Below, in pieces: positions 1 to 5,179 of a stretch of 5,179 bases of DNA; within the stretch, counting starts at the first letter, position 1; each line of letters starts with the position of its first letter. The notes under the pieces are model-generated. The model saw only the letters and a program-made list of their open reading frames with translations, searched no databases and was not told the origin of the DNA. The DNA is from Kiritimatiellia bacterium (GTDB lineage: Bacteria; Verrucomicrobiota; Kiritimatiellia; RFP12; UBA1067): assembly GCA_024405335.1 (NCBI GenBank), contig JAKSOX010000148.1, forward strand, positions 1 to 5,179. Reading direction: 5' to 3'. The position numbers and the translations under genes are program-made.

Positions 1-201
1 ACGTTCTACCGCAGCGCGGGTCCGGGCAAGCCGGAGCTCGCCGCGGACGGCGCCGCCGTCAAGCCGGGCGAAGCGGTGTGCATCGTGGAGGCGATGAAGC
101 TTTTCAACCCGATCAAGGCGCCCGCGGGCGGCAAAATCACGTTCCTCGTCAAGCACGGCGAGACCGTGGTCAAAGGCCAGACGCTGGCGACGATCGCTTA
201 A
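1..201 (+). CDS. accB: Biotin carboxyl carrier protein, C-terminal biotinyl domain (5' partial)
   Basis: The reading frame is open from the first base and ends at TAA 199-201, giving the last 66 residues of a protein whose N-terminus lies outside the window. It is a biotinyl/lipoyl-type domain. The biotin attachment motif EAMKLFNPI is present, and its Lys (residue 33 of the fragment) is the expected biotinylation site. The fragment starts with TFYRS, which matches the GTFYR segment of AccB, the carrier subunit of acetyl-CoA carboxylase in fatty acid synthesis, and it ends with a typical GETVVKGQTLATI strand. In the family, biotin ligase attaches biotin to this Lys and the domain shuttles CO2 between the biotin carboxylase and the carboxyltransferase. 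Phe-Asn-Pro-Ile after the MK pair is less usual than the common Met-Asn-Glu-Ile. The gene is not followed by accC, its frequent partner. A biotin carrier of a decarboxylase or another acyl-CoA carboxylase is the alternative; TFYR makes AccB more likely. Confidence 0.85.
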   Translation, partial: TFYRSAGPGKPELAADGAAVKPGEAVCIVEAMKLFNPIKAPAGGKITFLVKHGETVVKGQTLATIA

Positions 202-203
202 AA

Positions 204-209
204 AGGAGA
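204..209 (+). promoter_or_regulatory. Ribosome binding site of the metallophosphoesterase gene
   Basis: AGGAGA lies 6 bases before the ATG at 216, directly after the accB stop codon. It decides the start. The same frame is open back to an ATG at 78, but that upstream stretch lies inside accB in another frame. The protein from 216 begins with a proper twin-arginine signal. Confidence 0.8.
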
Positions 210-215
210 ACGAAC

Positions 216-1700
216 ATGGACGTTTCAAGAAGGTTTTTCATCGGCGGCGCGGCGAGCTTCACGGCGCTCACGGGCTGCCGGATGTTTTCGGGACTCGCCT
301 CGGGCGGCAAGCCGAACCTCGTCTTCGGCGTGTTGAGCGACATCCACGTCCTCGCCGAAGACGTCGACCGCAACCACCAGGGCAACACGCGCGTGCTCAA
401 GCACGCGTTCCGCTGGTTCCGCGACCAGGGCGCGGACGCCGTGGTGATCGCCGGCGACATGGCGGACGCTGGTCTCATCTCGCAACTGCAGGCGGTGGGC
501 GACGCGTGGGAGGCGGTGTTCCCGAACGACACCGCTCCGGACGGCCGCCACGTGGAGAAGGTGTTCGTCTACGGCAACCACGACTACGAAGGGTTCAACT
601 ACGGCTACATGATCTACGGCCAGCCCTCCGGCGAACTCAGGCGCGAGTTCCTGCGGAACATCGGCCTGAAAAAGGCGTGGGAAGAGGTCTTCCACGAAGA
701 ATACTCGCCGATCTACCGCAAGACGGTGAAGGGCTACGATTTCATCGGCGGCCACTGGGATCCCGCGAACGGCTCCAGGTGGGGCGGCGGACCGGACCTC
801 GAGGCCTGGATGAAGGCGAACGGCAAGTCGCTCGACCCGAAGCTGCCGTTCTTCTACGCCCAGCATCCGCATCCGAAGGACACGTGCTACGGTCCGTGGG
901 CGTGGGGCCACGACGCCGGCAACACCACCCGCGCGCTCACGCCGTTCGCGAACGCGATCGCGTTCTCCGGACATTCGCACTACACGCTGCTCGACGAGCG
1001 CGGCTTCTGGCAGGGCGCGTTCACCTCCGTGGGCACGAGTTCTCTGCGCTACAACGGCCAGCCCTACGACGAATTCGCGGGCACCACCGGCTACGAAAAC
1101 AGCGGCACGCGCGTGTTCAAGCCCGTGATGCTGGCGGACGGACAGGACGCTTCCGAGGCGCGCGAAGGCATGCTCTGGCGCGTCTACGACGACCACGCGG
1201 AAGTCGTTCGGCGCAATTTCAACTACGACGAGAACCTCGGGTCCGACTGGATCATGCCGCTGCCCGCGGCCGAATCCAAGCCGTTCGCGTTCGAAGGCCG
1301 CGCCGCCAAGGCGGTGGCGCCGGAATTCGCGGCGGACGCCAAGGCCGCGGTGAAGAAGGCGGAAGCGAAGAAGACGGAAACGAAGGACGGCAAGAAGACG
1401 GAGACGAAGATCCCGTATTTCGACGTAGAGTTCCCGGCCGCGCTTTGCACCGCCACGACGCGCGTGCTCAACTACAAGGTCGACGCCGAAACGAAGGACG
1501 GGAAGGTCGTGCTTTCCAAGCGCGTCCTCGCGGACGATTTCTACATGCCGCTTTCCCGCGTCGGCCGCAAGGGGCGCGTCGGATTCGCGTTTTCCGAACT
1601 CCCGCAGGACCAGGAAGTCCGCTTCGTGGTCCGTCCCGGCGAATGCTTCGGCAAGCTCGGCAAGCCCCTCGCCACGGAGTGGGTCAAGGTCGGCGCCTGA
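216..1700 (+). CDS. Exported Tat/lipoprotein calcineurin-like metallophosphoesterase
   Basis: A 494-residue protein. The N-terminus reads SRRFFIGG (residues 4-11), a twin-arginine signal, then a short hydrophobic stretch and a lipobox LTGC with Cys21 as the probable lipidated residue. It is therefore predicted to be exported folded, with metals bound, and anchored to a membrane. The metallophosphoesterase signatures appear in order: DIH (Asp42, His44), GDMAD (80-84), GNHD (120-123), a His region QHPHP (216-220) and GHSH (252-255). These are the usual ligands of a two-metal phosphoesterase centre, so it should hydrolyse a phosphomonoester or phosphodiester; the substrate cannot be read from sequence. 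After the catalytic domain (about 35-350) come an Ala/Lys-rich, probably disordered linker (about 362-399, with KKTETK twice) and a C-terminal domain of about 95 residues with alternating strands, possibly an immunoglobulin or Fn3-like fold (inference). It lies 14 bases after accB and 33 before nfeD, with no obvious functional link to either. Confidence 0.88.
   Translation: MDVSRRFFIGGAASFTALTGCRMFSGLASGGKPNLVFGVLSDIHVLAEDVDRNHQGNTRVLKHAFRWFRDQGADAVVIAGDMADAGLISQLQAVGDAWEAVFPNDTAPDGRHVEKVFVYGNHDYEGFNYGYMIYGQPSGELRREFLRNIGLKKAWEEVFHEEYSPIYRKTVKGYDFIGGHWDPANGSRWGGGPDLEAWMKANGKSLDPKLPFFYAQHPHPKDTCYGPWAWGHDAGNTTRALTPFANAIAFSGHSHYTLLDERGFWQGAFTSVGTSSLRYNGQPYDEFAGTTGYENSGTRVFKPVMLADGQDASEAREGMLWRVYDDHAEVVRRNFNYDENLGSDWIMPLPAAESKPFAFEGRAAKAVAPEFAADAKAAVKKAEAKKTETKDGKKTETKIPYFDVEFPAALCTATTRVLNYKVDAETKDGKVVLSKRVLADDFYMPLSRVGRKGRVGFAFSELPQDQEVRFVVRPGECFGKLGKPLATEWVKVGA
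1368..1409 (+). repeat. Short direct repeat encoding KKTETK twice in the linker
   Basis: Two 18-base copies (1368-1385 and 1392-1409) differ at one base and are separated by 6 bases, giving a 24-base period. Both encode Lys-Lys-Thr-Glu-Thr-Lys in the phosphoesterase linker. Such a unit could vary in copy number between strains by slippage, and this would only change linker length because the period is a multiple of three. Confidence 0.75.
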
Positions 1701-1721
1701 ACGCGCCCTTTACGTTGAGGC

Positions 1722-1729
1722 AAGGAGGT
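1722..1729 (+). promoter_or_regulatory. Strong ribosome binding site of the nfeD-like gene
   Basis: AAGGAGGT is a full match to the anti-Shine-Dalgarno complement and ends 4 bases before the ATG at 1734. It is the strongest ribosome binding site among the complete genes here. It sits in a 33-base gap that shows no clear promoter or terminator. Confidence 0.8.
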
Positions 1730-1733
1730 TGAA

Positions 1734-2183
1734 ATGGATTTTCTGTCGGCAGGATGGATTTGGCTGTACGTCGGCGCGCTTCTGATGCTGGCGGAAATTT
1801 TGACGCCCGGTTTCGTGGTGTTCTTCTTCGGCCTCGCCGCGGCGTCGGTGGGCGCGCTGGTGCTGCTGCTGCCGGAATCGCTCCATCCGTCCCTCAACTG
1901 GCAGCTCGGGCTGTTCTCCATCCTTTCGGTGGTGTACCTCGTGACGCTGCGCCGGTACGTGAAGAGCGTGTTCATGGGCGACACGGCCGAATCCAAGGCG
2001 ATCGAAAGCCCCTACGTGGGCCGCATCGGCAAGGTGGTCGCGCCCATCCGCGCGGAGGTGCCCGGCCGCATCGTCCTGGGCGATTCCGAGTGGGCGGCTT
2101 CCGCCGACCGGCCGATCTCCGAGGGCGTGGAGGTGCGCGTCGTGGAGCAGAAAAACCTGACGCTCAAGGTGGAGACCATCTGA
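1734..2183 (+). CDS. Short NfeD-like membrane protein with OB-fold tail
   Basis: A 149-residue protein. The N-terminal half holds three hydrophobic segments at about residues 7-22, 26-46 and 55-71, with the motif AEILTPGF between the first two, as is usual for NfeD. The C-terminal half (about 92-149) is soluble and carries the NfeD pattern VGRIGKVVAPI, then GRIVLGDSEWAA, ending in a VRVVEQKNLTLKV strand; this is the small five-stranded OB fold. The length fits the short NfeD class, which lacks the ClpP-like protease domain. NfeD proteins usually act with slipin/stomatin (SPFH) proteins in membrane organisation, and the gene is often beside one. No SPFH gene is present in this window, so the partner must be elsewhere or absent. 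The stop overlaps the pyrK start by one base (TGATG), which suggests translational coupling and makes it the likely first gene of the pyr segment. Confidence 0.85.
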   Translation: MDFLSAGWIWLYVGALLMLAEILTPGFVVFFFGLAAASVGALVLLLPESLHPSLNWQLGLFSILSVVYLVTLRRYVKSVFMGDTAESKAIESPYVGRIGKVVAPIRAEVPGRIVLGDSEWAASADRPISEGVEVRVVEQKNLTLKVETI

Positions 2184-2989
2184 TGGCCGGCACGAACGAA
2201 ACGTGCCGGGTGCTCGAACATTTCGACGCCGCTCCCGGTTATCGGTTCATGGTGCTCGAGGCTCCGAAGATCGCCGCGACCGTCGCCGCCGGGCAGTTCG
2301 TGCACGTGCGCGTGCCGGGTTTGGAAAAGACGGCCCTGCGCCGTCCGTTTTCCGTGTTCGACGGCGGCGACGGCAAGCTGACGCTTCTTTACAAGGTCGT
2401 GGGCCGCGGCACCGAGGCGCTCCGGGCCGCGCCCGTCGGCTGCGCGGTCGAAGTCCTGGGGCCGCTGGGCTACGGCTTCCCGTCCACGTGCGGCGGCGTG
2501 CCGCTTCTGGTGGGCGGCGGCTACGGCGTCGCGCCGCTCCATTTTCTGGCGAAGACCCTGCTCGCGAACGCCAAGCCGGACGCGCCCAAGCCGATTCTCT
2601 TCGTGGGCGGCAGGACGGCCGGCGACTTGCTGGCGCTGGACAAGTTCCGCGCGCTGGGCGTCGAAGTGCGCGTCGCCACGAACGACGGTTCCGCGGGCGT
2701 GAAGGGATTCGTCGTGGATCCGCTCGACGACGAACTGATCGCGCTTCGCGAACAGGGCCGGAAGTTCGAGTTGTTCACCTGCGGGCCGGACGGACTGCTG
2801 CGCGCCGTGGCGATGCGCGCGACGGGCACCGGCATGAAGGGCTGGATTTCCATGGACCGGCACATGGTCTGCGGCGTGGGCGCGTGCTTCGCCTGCATCC
2901 AGAAAATCAAAGGGCCGAACGGCAAGGTCTTCAACGCGCGCTGCTGCGTGAACGGTCCGGTTTTCAAGGCGGAGGACATCGCATGGTAG
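2183..2989 (+). CDS. pyrK: Dihydroorotate dehydrogenase B, electron transfer subunit (PyrK)
   Basis: A 268-residue FAD and [2Fe-2S] protein that passes electrons from the catalytic PyrD subunit to NAD+ during conversion of dihydroorotate to orotate, the fourth step of pyrimidine synthesis, in the cytoplasm. It has a ferredoxin-reductase-like layout: an FAD-binding barrel with RRPFS (53-57), a nucleotide-binding domain opening with LLVGGGYGVAPL (108-119) and containing FTCGPDGLL (198-206), then the cluster region. The cluster ligands are probably Cys230, Cys235, Cys238 and Cys255, in the PyrK spacing CGVGACFAC followed by C-x2-GPVF. The adjacent Cys254 is extra. Tyr in GGYG replaces the more common Ile. 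I chose ATG 2183 because it overlaps the nfeD stop, follows an AAGGTGGAG ribosome binding site, and starts the family domain at the right point; the frame is open further upstream only as a shadow. Its last 7 bases overlap pyrD, as expected for two subunits made in fixed ratio. Confidence 0.95.
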   Translation: MAGTNETCRVLEHFDAAPGYRFMVLEAPKIAATVAAGQFVHVRVPGLEKTALRRPFSVFDGGDGKLTLLYKVVGRGTEALRAAPVGCAVEVLGPLGYGFPSTCGGVPLLVGGGYGVAPLHFLAKTLLANAKPDAPKPILFVGGRTAGDLLALDKFRALGVEVRVATNDGSAGVKGFVVDPLDDELIALREQGRKFELFTCGPDGLLRAVAMRATGTGMKGWISMDRHMVCGVGACFACIQKIKGPNGKVFNARCCVNGPVFKAEDIAW

Positions 2990-3930
2990 ACCTTTCCGTC
3001 AACGTCGGCGGGCTCGCGATGCGCACGCCCGTCGCCACGGCGAGCGGCACGTTCGGCTACGGCACGGAATACGCCGCGGCGACCGACTATTCCAAACTCG
3101 GGGCCGTCACCGTGAAAGGCGTGCGCATGGAAGAGTGGCCGGGCAATCCGATGCCCCGCCATTGCGAAGTGTTCGGCGGCCTCGTGAACGCCATCGGGCT
3201 CCAGGGGCCCGGCGCGGCGGCGTTCGCGCAATACCACGTGCCGCACTACGCGGACGCGGTCGCGAATCCGCCGCCGCTCATCGTCAACGTCTGGGGCGGA
3301 TCCATCGACGAATACGCCGAAACTGCGGCCGTCCTGTCCACGCCCGGCGCGGGGTCGGACAAATCGGTCCATCCGCTGGTCGCCGCGATCGAAATGAACG
3401 TGAGCTGCCCGAACGTGAAAGCCGGCGGCCACACCTTCGGGCAGGATCCGAAAATCCTTTTCGAGGTCGTGAAAGCCGTTCGCGCCGCGACGAAGCTGCC
3501 GCTTTTCGTGAAACTCGCGCCGAACGTGCCGGACCTGCGGCCCTACGTGGCCGCGTGCGAAGAAGCCGGCGCGGACGCGCTTTCGCTCATCAACACGATT
3601 CCCGCGATGGTGATCGACGTCGACACGCGCAAGCCCGTTTTGGGCAACGCGACGGGCGGTCTTTCGGGGCGCTGCGTGCATCCCGTGGCGGTGAAGTGCG
3701 TGTACGACGCGCACCGTTTCAGCAAGCTGCCGATTCTCGCGATGGGCGGCGTGTACGACGCGAACGACGCGATCGAACTCATGCTCGCCGGCGCTTCCGC
3801 CGTGGCCGTGGGCACCGCCACGTTCACGGACCCGAACGCCGCCGCGTCCGTGTGCGACGGCATCGCCGCGTATTGCGAGCGGAACGGATTCGCGTCCGTC
3901 CGCGAATTGACGGGCGCCTTGGCGCAGTGA
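2983..3930 (+). CDS. pyrD: Dihydroorotate dehydrogenase B, catalytic subunit (PyrD, class 1B)
   Basis: A 315-residue FMN-dependent TIM-barrel enzyme oxidising dihydroorotate to orotate; with PyrK it forms the NAD-linked class 1B heterotetramer. Visible signatures are ASGTFGYG (20-27), flavin-contacting VKG with Lys45, the lid segment GNPMPR followed by NAIGLQGPG (69-77), NVSCPNVK with catalytic Cys142 (139-146), FVKLAPN (175-181) with Lys177, LINT (202-205), GGLSG (225-229), MGGV (254-257) and AVGTATF (275-281) for the FMN phosphate. The catalytic Cys, rather than Ser, marks class 1, and pairing with pyrK marks 1B. Compared with the Lactococcus PyrDB I recall, residues about 118-131 (Ser/Gly/Lys/His) are an insertion of about nine residues before the catalytic loop, and LQGPG replaces LQNPG. 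The start ATG 2983 follows GGAGG at 2971-2975 and overlaps the pyrK stop. No transmembrane segment is present, unlike class 2 quinone-linked enzymes. Confidence 0.95.
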   Translation: MVDLSVNVGGLAMRTPVATASGTFGYGTEYAAATDYSKLGAVTVKGVRMEEWPGNPMPRHCEVFGGLVNAIGLQGPGAAAFAQYHVPHYADAVANPPPLIVNVWGGSIDEYAETAAVLSTPGAGSDKSVHPLVAAIEMNVSCPNVKAGGHTFGQDPKILFEVVKAVRAATKLPLFVKLAPNVPDLRPYVAACEEAGADALSLINTIPAMVIDVDTRKPVLGNATGGLSGRCVHPVAVKCVYDAHRFSKLPILAMGGVYDANDAIELMLAGASAVAVGTATFTDPNAAASVCDGIAAYCERNGFASVRELTGALAQ

Positions 3931-3940
3931 GGAGGCGGGC

Positions 3941-4693
3941 ATGAGGGATTTCGGGGAGCTGCTCGCGGAAGTCGAAGCGCGGATCGCCGCCGCCTGCGCG
4001 CGCGCGGGCCGTTCGCGGGACGAGGTGGAAATCGTGGCCGTCACGAAAACGCATCCGGAAGACATGGTGCGCGAAGCGTGGGAACACGGGCTCCGGATCG
4101 TGGGCGAAAACAAGGTGCAGGAGGCCGCGTGGAAAAAAGCCGCGAGCGTGTCCGGACCCGATTGGCACCTGATCGGCCATTTGCAGAAAAACAAGGTGCG
4201 TCCCGCGCTGGAGATCTTCGACTTCTTCCATTCCGTCGATTCCGCCGCGTTGCTGGACCGCATCGAAACGATCGCGTCGGAAATCGGCAAACGCCCGCAC
4301 GTGCTGCTGGAGGTGAACGTTTCCGGCGAGCGCAGCAAGAGCGGCATGAAACCGGAAGAGGTCCCGGCCGTGCTCGAACACGCGTTCGCGCATTGTCCGT
4401 CGGTCACGGTCGAGGGCTTCATGACGATGGCGCCGTTCGTCCCCGCGGACAAGGTGGAGGAAACGCGCCCGTTCTTCCGGCGCCTGCGCGAACTGCGCGA
4501 CGAAATGGAAACGCGCTTCAACGCCGGGTTCCCGCGGCTTTCGATGGGCATGAGCGGCGATTTCGAGGTGGCGGTCGAAGAAGGCGCCACCTGGGTGCGT
4601 CTGGGCACCGTTCTTTTCGGGGAGCGGCCCAAGACGAAAATCGCCCGCGCGGCGGACGACGCGGACGAAACGACCGTGAAGGTGATGGATTGA
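3941..4693 (+). CDS. yggS: YggS/PLPBP family pyridoxal phosphate homeostasis protein
   Basis: A 250-residue protein with the fold of alanine racemase's N-terminal barrel but no known catalytic activity. The family binds pyridoxal 5'-phosphate and buffers its cellular level; loss disturbs vitamin B6 and amino acid balance in other bacteria. Landmarks in order: AVTKTHP (33-39) with Lys36 as the PLP Schiff-base residue, GENKVQEA (55-62), WHLIGHLQKNKV (75-86), LEVNVSGERSKSGM (123-136), GFMTMAP (159-165), LSMGMSGDFEVAVEEGATWVRLGT (200-223) with the phosphate-binding SMGMS, and FGERP (226-230). Length is normal apart from an acidic tail of about 20 residues. The start follows GGAGG at 3931-3935, and the gene begins 10 bases after pyrD. 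Its stop overlaps the folB start (TGATG). In many bacteria yggS sits by proC, yggT or division genes; its place between pyrD and folB is less common. Confidence 0.95.
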   Translation: MRDFGELLAEVEARIAAACARAGRSRDEVEIVAVTKTHPEDMVREAWEHGLRIVGENKVQEAAWKKAASVSGPDWHLIGHLQKNKVRPALEIFDFFHSVDSAALLDRIETIASEIGKRPHVLLEVNVSGERSKSGMKPEEVPAVLEHAFAHCPSVTVEGFMTMAPFVPADKVEETRPFFRRLRELRDEMETRFNAGFPRLSMGMSGDFEVAVEEGATWVRLGTVLFGERPKTKIARAADDADETTVKVMD

Positions 4694-5049
4694 TGGCGGA
4701 CGTGCTCGAACTCGAAGATCTCGCCGTCGACTGCGTGATCGGCGATTTGCCGGAAGAGCGCGTCCGCGAACAGCGGTTGACGCTGAACGTGGCGCTGGAG
4801 ATCGATTTGGCGCGCGCGGCGGCGTCCGACGATTTGGCCGACACGGTCGACTACGCGGCGCTGGCGGCGAAAATCCGCGACGGGCTCCGGGCGGCGAAGT
4901 GCCGGCTTGTCGAGCGCGCGGCCGACCTCGTTTGCCGGCTCTGTCTGGAAGACGCGCGCGTGAAGCGCGCGAGCGTGTCGGTGCGGAAGTCGGGATGCGT
5001 GCCGGGTCTTGGCGCCGCCGTGGCGCGCCTTTCGCGTTCCTCGCGGTGA
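4693..5049 (+). CDS. folB: Dihydroneopterin aldolase (FolB)
   Basis: A 118-residue protein, normal length for FolB, which cleaves 7,8-dihydroneopterin to 6-hydroxymethyl-7,8-dihydropterin and glycolaldehyde in folate synthesis; the enzyme is usually an octamer in the cytoplasm. The family pattern is clear: IGDLPEERVREQRLTLNVALEID (16-38) with Glu22 in the place of the conserved active-site Glu, SDDLADTVDYAALAAKI (45-61) with Tyr54, LVERAADLV (72-80) with Glu74 expected to contact the pterin, and VSVRKSG (95-101) with Lys99 as the expected catalytic Lys. The usual KPG is KSG here. The start ATG at 4693 overlaps the yggS stop by one base and is preceded by AAGGTG at 4679-4684. It appears to be the last gene of the operon. 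No folK or folP follows directly: the next gene has its own promoter. FolX or another member of the tunnelling fold is a less likely alternative. Confidence 0.9.
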   Translation: MADVLELEDLAVDCVIGDLPEERVREQRLTLNVALEIDLARAAASDDLADTVDYAALAAKIRDGLRAAKCRLVERAADLVCRLCLEDARVKRASVSVRKSGCVPGLGAAVARLSRSSR

Positions 5050-5060
5050 CGCCCTTTGAA

Positions 5061-5076
5061 AGTTGGCGCGCCAACT
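5061..5076. promoter_or_regulatory. Perfect 16-bp palindrome after folB (operator or hairpin)
   Basis: AGTTGGCG followed by CGCCAACT is a perfect inverted repeat with no spacer. It lies 11 bases after the folB stop and 9 bases before the -35 of the next promoter. TTT (5055-5057) and AAA (5078-5080) could extend it beyond a small internal loop. There is no T-run after it, so it is not a standard intrinsic terminator. As DNA it has the form of a dimeric regulator site at about -45 to -60; as RNA it would form a 6-bp stem with a CGCG loop. The sequence does not decide between these. Confidence 0.5.
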
Positions 5077-5085
5077 GAAACGGAC

Positions 5086-5114
5086 TTGTCAGAGCGGGCG
5101 GGAAATGGTAAAAT
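5086..5114 (+). promoter_or_regulatory. Sigma70-type promoter with extended -10 for the gene at 5148
   Basis: The -35 element TTGTCA (5086-5091) and the -10 element TAAAAT (5109-5114) each match the consensus at five of six bases and are separated by exactly 17 bases. TGG just before the -10 supplies an extended -10 (TGn). Transcription should start near 5120-5122, so the leader would be about 27 bases and begin with or just before a T7 run. This is the only good promoter I see in the window. Confidence 0.75.
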
Positions 5115-5130
5115 CCCCGCCTGTTTTTTT
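5097..5130 (+). terminator. Probable intrinsic terminator of the operon, overlapping the next promoter
   Basis: GGCGGG (5097-5102) pairs with CCCGCC (5116-5121) across a 13-base loop, followed by TG and seven T's (5124-5130). This is the form of a Rho-independent terminator for RNA arriving from folB. The stem is only six pairs and the loop is long, so it may be weak. The structure covers the promoter's spacer and -10. RNA starting at the promoter would lack the 5' arm and so escape termination. Confidence 0.5.
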
Positions 5131-5147
5131 CAGCAAGAAAGGGCGCC

Positions 5148-5179
5148 ATGGACAAGAAGAAGTTGTCGGAACAGGAATT
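5148..5179 (+). CDS. Start of an unidentified gene (3' partial)
   Basis: ATG at 5148 opens a frame reading MDKKKLSEQE before the window ends. It is supported by the promoter at 5086-5114 and by a purine-rich AAGAAAGGG (5136-5143) that can serve as ribosome binding site. Ten residues, hydrophilic and Lys-rich, are too few to identify a family. Having its own promoter, it is probably a separate transcription unit from the pyr-fol operon. Confidence 0.6.
   Translation, partial: MDKKKLSEQE

Noticed and set aside
78..215. An upstream start at 78 that would lengthen the phosphoesterase by 46 residues
   Set aside because: It overlaps the biotinyl domain of accB in another frame, encodes an unlikely charged leader, and would bury the Tat signal; the ribosome binding site and signal support 216.
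1701..1733. A possible promoter or terminator between the phosphoesterase and nfeD genes
   Set aside because: The 33 bases hold a strong ribosome binding site but no paired -35/-10 elements and no hairpin with a T-tail.
1754..2182. In-frame upstream extension of pyrK through nfeD
   Set aside because: The extension is Arg/Gly-rich shadow translation of nfeD; the PyrK domain begins at 2183, which has a ribosome binding site and a TGATG overlap.
2521..4632. A 703-codon open frame on the - strand opposite pyrK, pyrD and yggS
   Set aside because: It lies antisense to three genes with intact catalytic motifs, its translation is low-complexity and rich in Arg, Ser and His, and GC-rich codon bias explains the lack of stops.
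5061..5080. The palindrome after folB as an intrinsic terminator
   Set aside because: It is followed by GAAACGG rather than a T-run; the hairpin at 5097-5130 fits that role better.
3824..5155. A 443-codon open frame on the - strand across yggS and folB
   Set aside because: The translation is Arg/Pro/His-rich with no recognisable domain, it is antisense to clear genes, and it also runs through the promoter region.

Overview
The window is a high-GC, tightly packed bacterial chromosome segment. All five complete genes and both partial genes lie on the + strand. I see no tRNA, rRNA, CRISPR array, insertion sequence or phage gene. The codon pattern is uniform, with strong G/C at third positions, and every frame-supported gene sits behind a good Shine-Dalgarno sequence. 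The organism cannot be named from this sequence alone. The combination of high GC, a twin-arginine lipoprotein phosphoesterase beginning SRRFFIGG, and a class 1B dihydroorotate dehydrogenase would fit an uncultured, probably anaerobic member of the PVC group (Kiritimatiellae/Lentisphaeria-like). That is a low-confidence impression.

Layout: (1) The 3' end of a biotin carboxyl carrier protein, most likely AccB of acetyl-CoA carboxylase, ends at 201. (2) At 216-1700 is an exported calcineurin-like metallophosphoesterase with a combined Tat/lipoprotein signal, a Lys-rich linker and a small C-terminal domain. (3) At 1734-2183 is a short NfeD-type membrane protein with an OB-fold tail. (4) At 2183-2989 and 2983-3930 are pyrK and pyrD, the two subunits of the NAD-linked class 1B dihydroorotate dehydrogenase of pyrimidine synthesis. 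(5) At 3941-4693 is the YggS/PLPBP pyridoxal-phosphate homeostasis protein. (6) At 4693-5049 is folB, dihydroneopterin aldolase of folate synthesis. (7) After a 98-base gap, a new gene starts at 5148 and runs off the window.

From nfeD to folB the genes overlap by 1 to 7 bases or are separated by 10 bases, so they are very probably one co-transcribed and translationally coupled operon. accB and the phosphoesterase may belong to the same transcript, since their gaps are only 14 and 33 bases and I see no promoter or terminator there. The theme is housekeeping cofactor and precursor metabolism: fatty acid, pyrimidine, vitamin B6 and folate.

The only sizeable non-coding stretch (5050-5147) is the most interesting part. 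It holds a perfect 16-bp palindrome, then a near-consensus sigma70-type promoter with an extended -10. A GC-rich hairpin followed by seven T's (a terminator-like structure) is superimposed on that promoter. I find no convincing new biological system; the findings are small structural and contextual oddities.
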